Assembly: GCF_019904295.1 (NCBI RefSeq)
Contig: NZ_CP065359.1
Location: 3,346,001 to 3,410,000, forward strand
Reading direction: 5' to 3'
Length of the DNA: 64,000 nt
From: Ruegeria sp. SCSIO 43209
Lineage (GTDB): Bacteria; Pseudomonadota; Alphaproteobacteria; Rhodobacterales; Rhodobacteraceae
Positions within the stretch are counted from its first letter, which is position 1, and every line of letters starts with the position of its first letter. The notes under the pieces are model-generated. The model was not told the DNA's origin, did no database searches, and saw only the letters and a program-made list of their open reading frames with translations. A program made the position numbers and the translations under genes. Below are positions 61,565-64,000 of this stretch, piece by piece.

Positions 61565-63472
61565 TTATGCGCTCCGCGGCTCAACGAACATCCGGCCGCG
61601 CATCTCCATGTGCAGCGCGTGGCAGAACCACTGGCAATAGAACCAGTGCACGCCCGGACGGTCGGCAATGAAGGTGACCGAAGCGGTGGCCTGCGGCGCA
61701 ACCTCCATCGCGATGCCGAAGTTCGACAGACACAACCCGTGGGTCACGTCATCCACGTCATCCAGGTTGGTGACATACAACGTTACCTCGTCACCCTGTT
61801 TGACGGTGAACTTCTCAAGGCTGAACACCGGCGCGGTCGAGGTCATGTAGACCCGCACCTTGTTGCCATCGCGGATCGGCTCCTCGGCGCCCTCTTCAAG
61901 GTCCACACCATCGGCGGCAGCCTGCTGGCGCGCTTCTTCCCACATCGGATCGTTGCGATCCCAGACATTGACCGGGTTCACCTTGGACCGGTGCACGAGG
62001 ATCGAGTCATGCGGTTCCGCGAAGGTCGGGCCGTCATGGACCACCTTCATCTTATCACCCGAGATATCGATCAACTGCTCGTTTTCCGGCTTCAGTGGCC
62101 CGACGTTCAGGAAGCGGTCTTTCGAGAACTTGTTCATCGAAATCAGCCACTTGCCATCAGCCTCAGCCGTTTCGCCCATCGAGGTCGAATTGTGGCCCGG
62201 CTGATAATGCACATCCACTTTGTCGAGGATCGGATCAACATCCGCACCACCGAAGGCTTCGATGGCCTTGGCGATGTCCCACTTCACCACCTGGCTGTCC
62301 AGGAACAGGGTGGTGTAGGCGTTGCCTTTGCCATCAAACGCGGTGTGAAGCGGGCCAAGACCCAGCTGCGGTTCCGCCACGATGGCCGAGCGTGGATCGG
62401 CATTGTCGGCAAACAGCGCATCGACCTTTTCCACATCGATCACGGATACGGTCGGGGACAGCTTGCCGTTGATCATGATGTGTTTCTTGTCGGGTGCTGC
62501 GTTCACTCCGTGCGGCGAGTTCGGGATCGGGATGTAACGGGTCAGGTTACCGCCCGCCTCTTTGCGCCCGTCCACGACCTTGACGCCGTTCAGCTCCTGA
62601 TAGTTGCCAGCAGCAATCGCGTCTTCGATGCCTTTCAGGTTGAACACGACCACGTGGTCCAGCTCATTCTCGGTCATCTCGGCCAGGTTCATACCCATTT
62701 CCGAGTTATACGAGGTCGAGAATGCGTATTTGCCCTGATAGTCGCAGTCAGTGTTGTCGAGGTTGCCCGACACCATCACCTGCCATGCGATCTCCATCGT
62801 GTCACCGTCGATGGCAGTGAAGATGTTCACATATTGCGACGGATCATCGAGGATCTCGCCATCATTGACCAGCGGTGCCTCGTGTTCGCCATTGGCGAAG
62901 ATATAGCCGGTGCGCGGGTATTTCTGCGGACGCAGACCGTGGATGTCATGCGCGTTCGGGATTTCGATGATCTTGTCGCATTTCATCACGTCGCAGCGGA
63001 TGCGCGCGACGCGTGTGTTGGCCTTGTCATTCATGAACAAATAGCGGCCATCATAGGTGCCATCGGTGAAGGACATGTGCGGGTGGTGCAGGTCGCCATT
63101 GTCGTAGGTGACTTTGCCATTGGCGGCCAGGTACTGCTTGGTCTCTGGCAGCAGCCCTTCGGTCAGGATCTTCAGCGACTCGTTGGTCTGGCCCCAGCCG
63201 GTGGCCGAGCAGCGGTTGAATACCGGAATGCGCATCAACTCGCGCATCGACGGCACGCCGAGGATACGCACCTCGCCGGTCTGACCCGAGGACCAGAAGC
63301 CGTAATATTCGTCCAACTCGCCGGGCTCCAGCGCGGCATTGGCGGCGGCGCTGGCCTCTTTCGCGGTCATCAGGGTGCTGCCCAGACCGGTTCCGGCCAA
63401 CACGGCGCCGGTCGCAGAGGCACCCAGCAGTCCGCGGCGTGTGACATTCAGTTTCTTATCGTGTTCCGACAT
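61565..63472 (-). CDS. nosZ: Nitrous-oxide reductase
   Basis: The 635-residue periplasmic enzyme reduces N2O to N2. It has a twin-arginine signal ([18 protein letters not shown]), a seven-bladed propeller carrying the CuZ His ligands ([31 protein letters not shown]) and a C-terminal cupredoxin with the CuA ligands Cys613, Cys617, His621, Met624 ([15 protein letters not shown]). This is the Tat-exported clade I type. AGGAGG lies nine bases before ATG, and nosR is 15 bases upstream. Confidence 0.98.
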   Translation of the reverse strand: MSEHDKKLNVTRRGLLGASATGAVLAGTGLGSTLMTAKEASAAANAALEPGELDEYYGFWSSGQTGEVRILGVPSMRELMRIPVFNRCSATGWGQTNESLKILTEGLLPETKQYLAANGKVTYDNGDLHHPHMSFTDGTYDGRYLFMNDKANTRVARIRCDVMKCDKIIEIPNAHDIHGLRPQKYPRTGYIFANGEHEAPLVNDGEILDDPSQYVNIFTAIDGDTMEIAWQVMVSGNLDNTDCDYQGKYAFSTSYNSEMGMNLAEMTENELDHVVVFNLKGIEDAIAAGNYQELNGVKVVDGRKEAGGNLTRYIPIPNSPHGVNAAPDKKHIMINGKLSPTVSVIDVEKVDALFADNADPRSAIVAEPQLGLGPLHTAFDGKGNAYTTLFLDSQVVKWDIAKAIEAFGGADVDPILDKVDVHYQPGHNSTSMGETAEADGKWLISMNKFSKDRFLNVGPLKPENEQLIDISGDKMKVVHDGPTFAEPHDSILVHRSKVNPVNVWDRNDPMWEEARQQAAADGVDLEEGAEEPIRDGNKVRVYMTSTAPVFSLEKFTVKQGDEVTLYVTNLDDVDDVTHGLCLSNFGIAMEVAPQATASVTFIADRPGVHWFYCQWFCHALHMEMRGRMFVEPRSA

Positions 63473-63487
63473 GATCGTTCCTCCTTT

Positions 63488-64000
63488 TTAGGAAACGGTT
63501 TGCGGTTTGGCGTTCGGATGGTTCGCCGGTGGTTGTCCGAGGGGGGTTTTCGGTTGAACCGACCCTGTCTTGGCCCGCCGTTTCAACTGGCGGATAACGA
63601 CGGGACATTTGTCCTCGGACTGGTAGAGCACCTGACAATGCAGGCAGGTGACGCACTCGTTCGGATTGATCTCACCGGTGGGGTGGATCGCCTGAACGGG
63701 GCATTCGTTGGCGCAGGTCTGACAGGGGGTGCCGCAATCCTTGTAGCGGCGCAGCCAGTCGAACATGCGGATACGGGCAGGGATCGCCAGCGCACCACCC
63801 AAGGGGCAGAGATAGCGGCAATAGAACCGTTCGATGAACAGCCCGATCCCCAGCAGGGTCAGCGCAAAGACCACGAAGGGCCAGTCGCGCATGAATTTCA
63901 GAATGATCGCAGTTTTGAACGGCTCGACCTCGGCATAGGTCTCAGCCAGCGGGATCGAGACAAAACTGATCCCGAACAACACGAGGAAGATCATGTATTT
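63488..64000 (-). CDS. nosR: NosR, C-terminal part (runs off window)
   Basis: The last 170 residues of NosR are visible. They hold two membrane helices (IFLVLFGISFVSIPLAETYA; FVVFALTLLGIGLFIERFY), the CPLGGAL loop and the ferredoxin-like 4Fe-4S motifs CGTPCQTCANECP and CVTCLHCQ with a further CP. NosR is the FMN- and iron-sulfur membrane protein that supplies electrons to NosZ and is needed for its expression. The N-terminal FMN domain lies past base 64000. Confidence 0.95.
   Translation of the reverse strand, partial: KYMIFLVLFGISFVSIPLAETYAEVEPFKTAIILKFMRDWPFVVFALTLLGIGLFIERFYCRYLCPLGGALAIPARIRMFDWLRRYKDCGTPCQTCANECPVQAIHPTGEINPNECVTCLHCQVLYQSEDKCPVVIRQLKRRAKTGSVQPKTPLGQPPANHPNAKPQTVS

Overview
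The window is high-GC, densely packed chromosomal DNA. It most resembles a marine alphaproteobacterium of the Roseobacter group (Rhodobacteraceae, Ruegeria-like). The pointers are a divergent regB / senC-regA redox locus, a hemD-mic60-hemY heme block, a TAXI-type TRAP transporter, many ATGA stop/start overlaps and a nos gene set. The genus is inferred from gene content only. No stretch over 300 bases lacks a gene. The largest gaps are 26786-27027 (divergent promoters, one clear dyad), 16214-16435 (two terminator-like hairpins) and 15681-15871 (AT-rich, one dyad).

Layout. 1-6885 (minus): a tightly coupled run reading PAS-domain protein, tsaE, amgK, murU, addB, addA (cut by the window edge), combining tRNA modification, cell-wall sugar salvage and DNA break repair. 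6950-9693: regB divergent from senC and regA, the global redox control system. 9741-12252 (minus): a glycosyltransferase, an FkbM methyltransferase and an HD hydrolase. 12459-16213: a small secreted protein, ahcY with a foldable leader and a strong terminator, an extensin-like protein, DUF899 and DUF2853 proteins. 16436-19185 (minus): EVE, YciI, gpsA, tsaD. 19271-22907 (plus): hemD, an alphaproteobacterial Mic60 carrying 28 perfect Glu-Ala repeats, and a HemY-type TPR protein.

23035-31135: a PhnD-like binding protein lacking a signal peptide, a LuxR-type response regulator and a Cache/PAS histidine kinase (minus), divergent from a TAXI receptor, fused TRAP permease and universal stress protein (plus). 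This looks like a self-contained sense-and-import module. 31220-34263: gamma-glutamyltransferase and an MFS exporter. 34323-37794: gabT-gabD divergent from a PuuR-like regulator, for GABA/polyamine breakdown. 37815-45095: paired operator-like dyads followed by a seven-ORF run (VOC protein, unknown protein, possible 45-residue peptide, nitrilase-family hydrolase, extended PLP decarboxylase, ATP-grasp ligase, C45 acyltransferase). I read this run as an uncharacterised amine/amide biosynthetic pathway.

45234-47917: three membrane-glycan genes (GT39-like transferase, polyprenyl-phosphate GT2, LAB_N protein). 48093-51926: an acetyltransferase, a class III cyclase with TolB-like and TPR regions, and an HxlR regulator divergent from a duplicated SnoaL-like protein. 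52028-56936 (minus): YcaO, TfuA, a cytoplasmic HExxH metalloprotease and a 306-residue protein ending in eight SGAK[VA] repeats. This is the strongest candidate for an undescribed RiPP or protein-thioamidation system. 57097-57172 is tRNA-Thr(CGT). 57200-64000 (minus) is nosR (partial) ZDFYLX, the nitrous oxide reductase operon, so the organism can probably carry out the last step of denitrification.

All calls come from reading the sequence. No database search was run.
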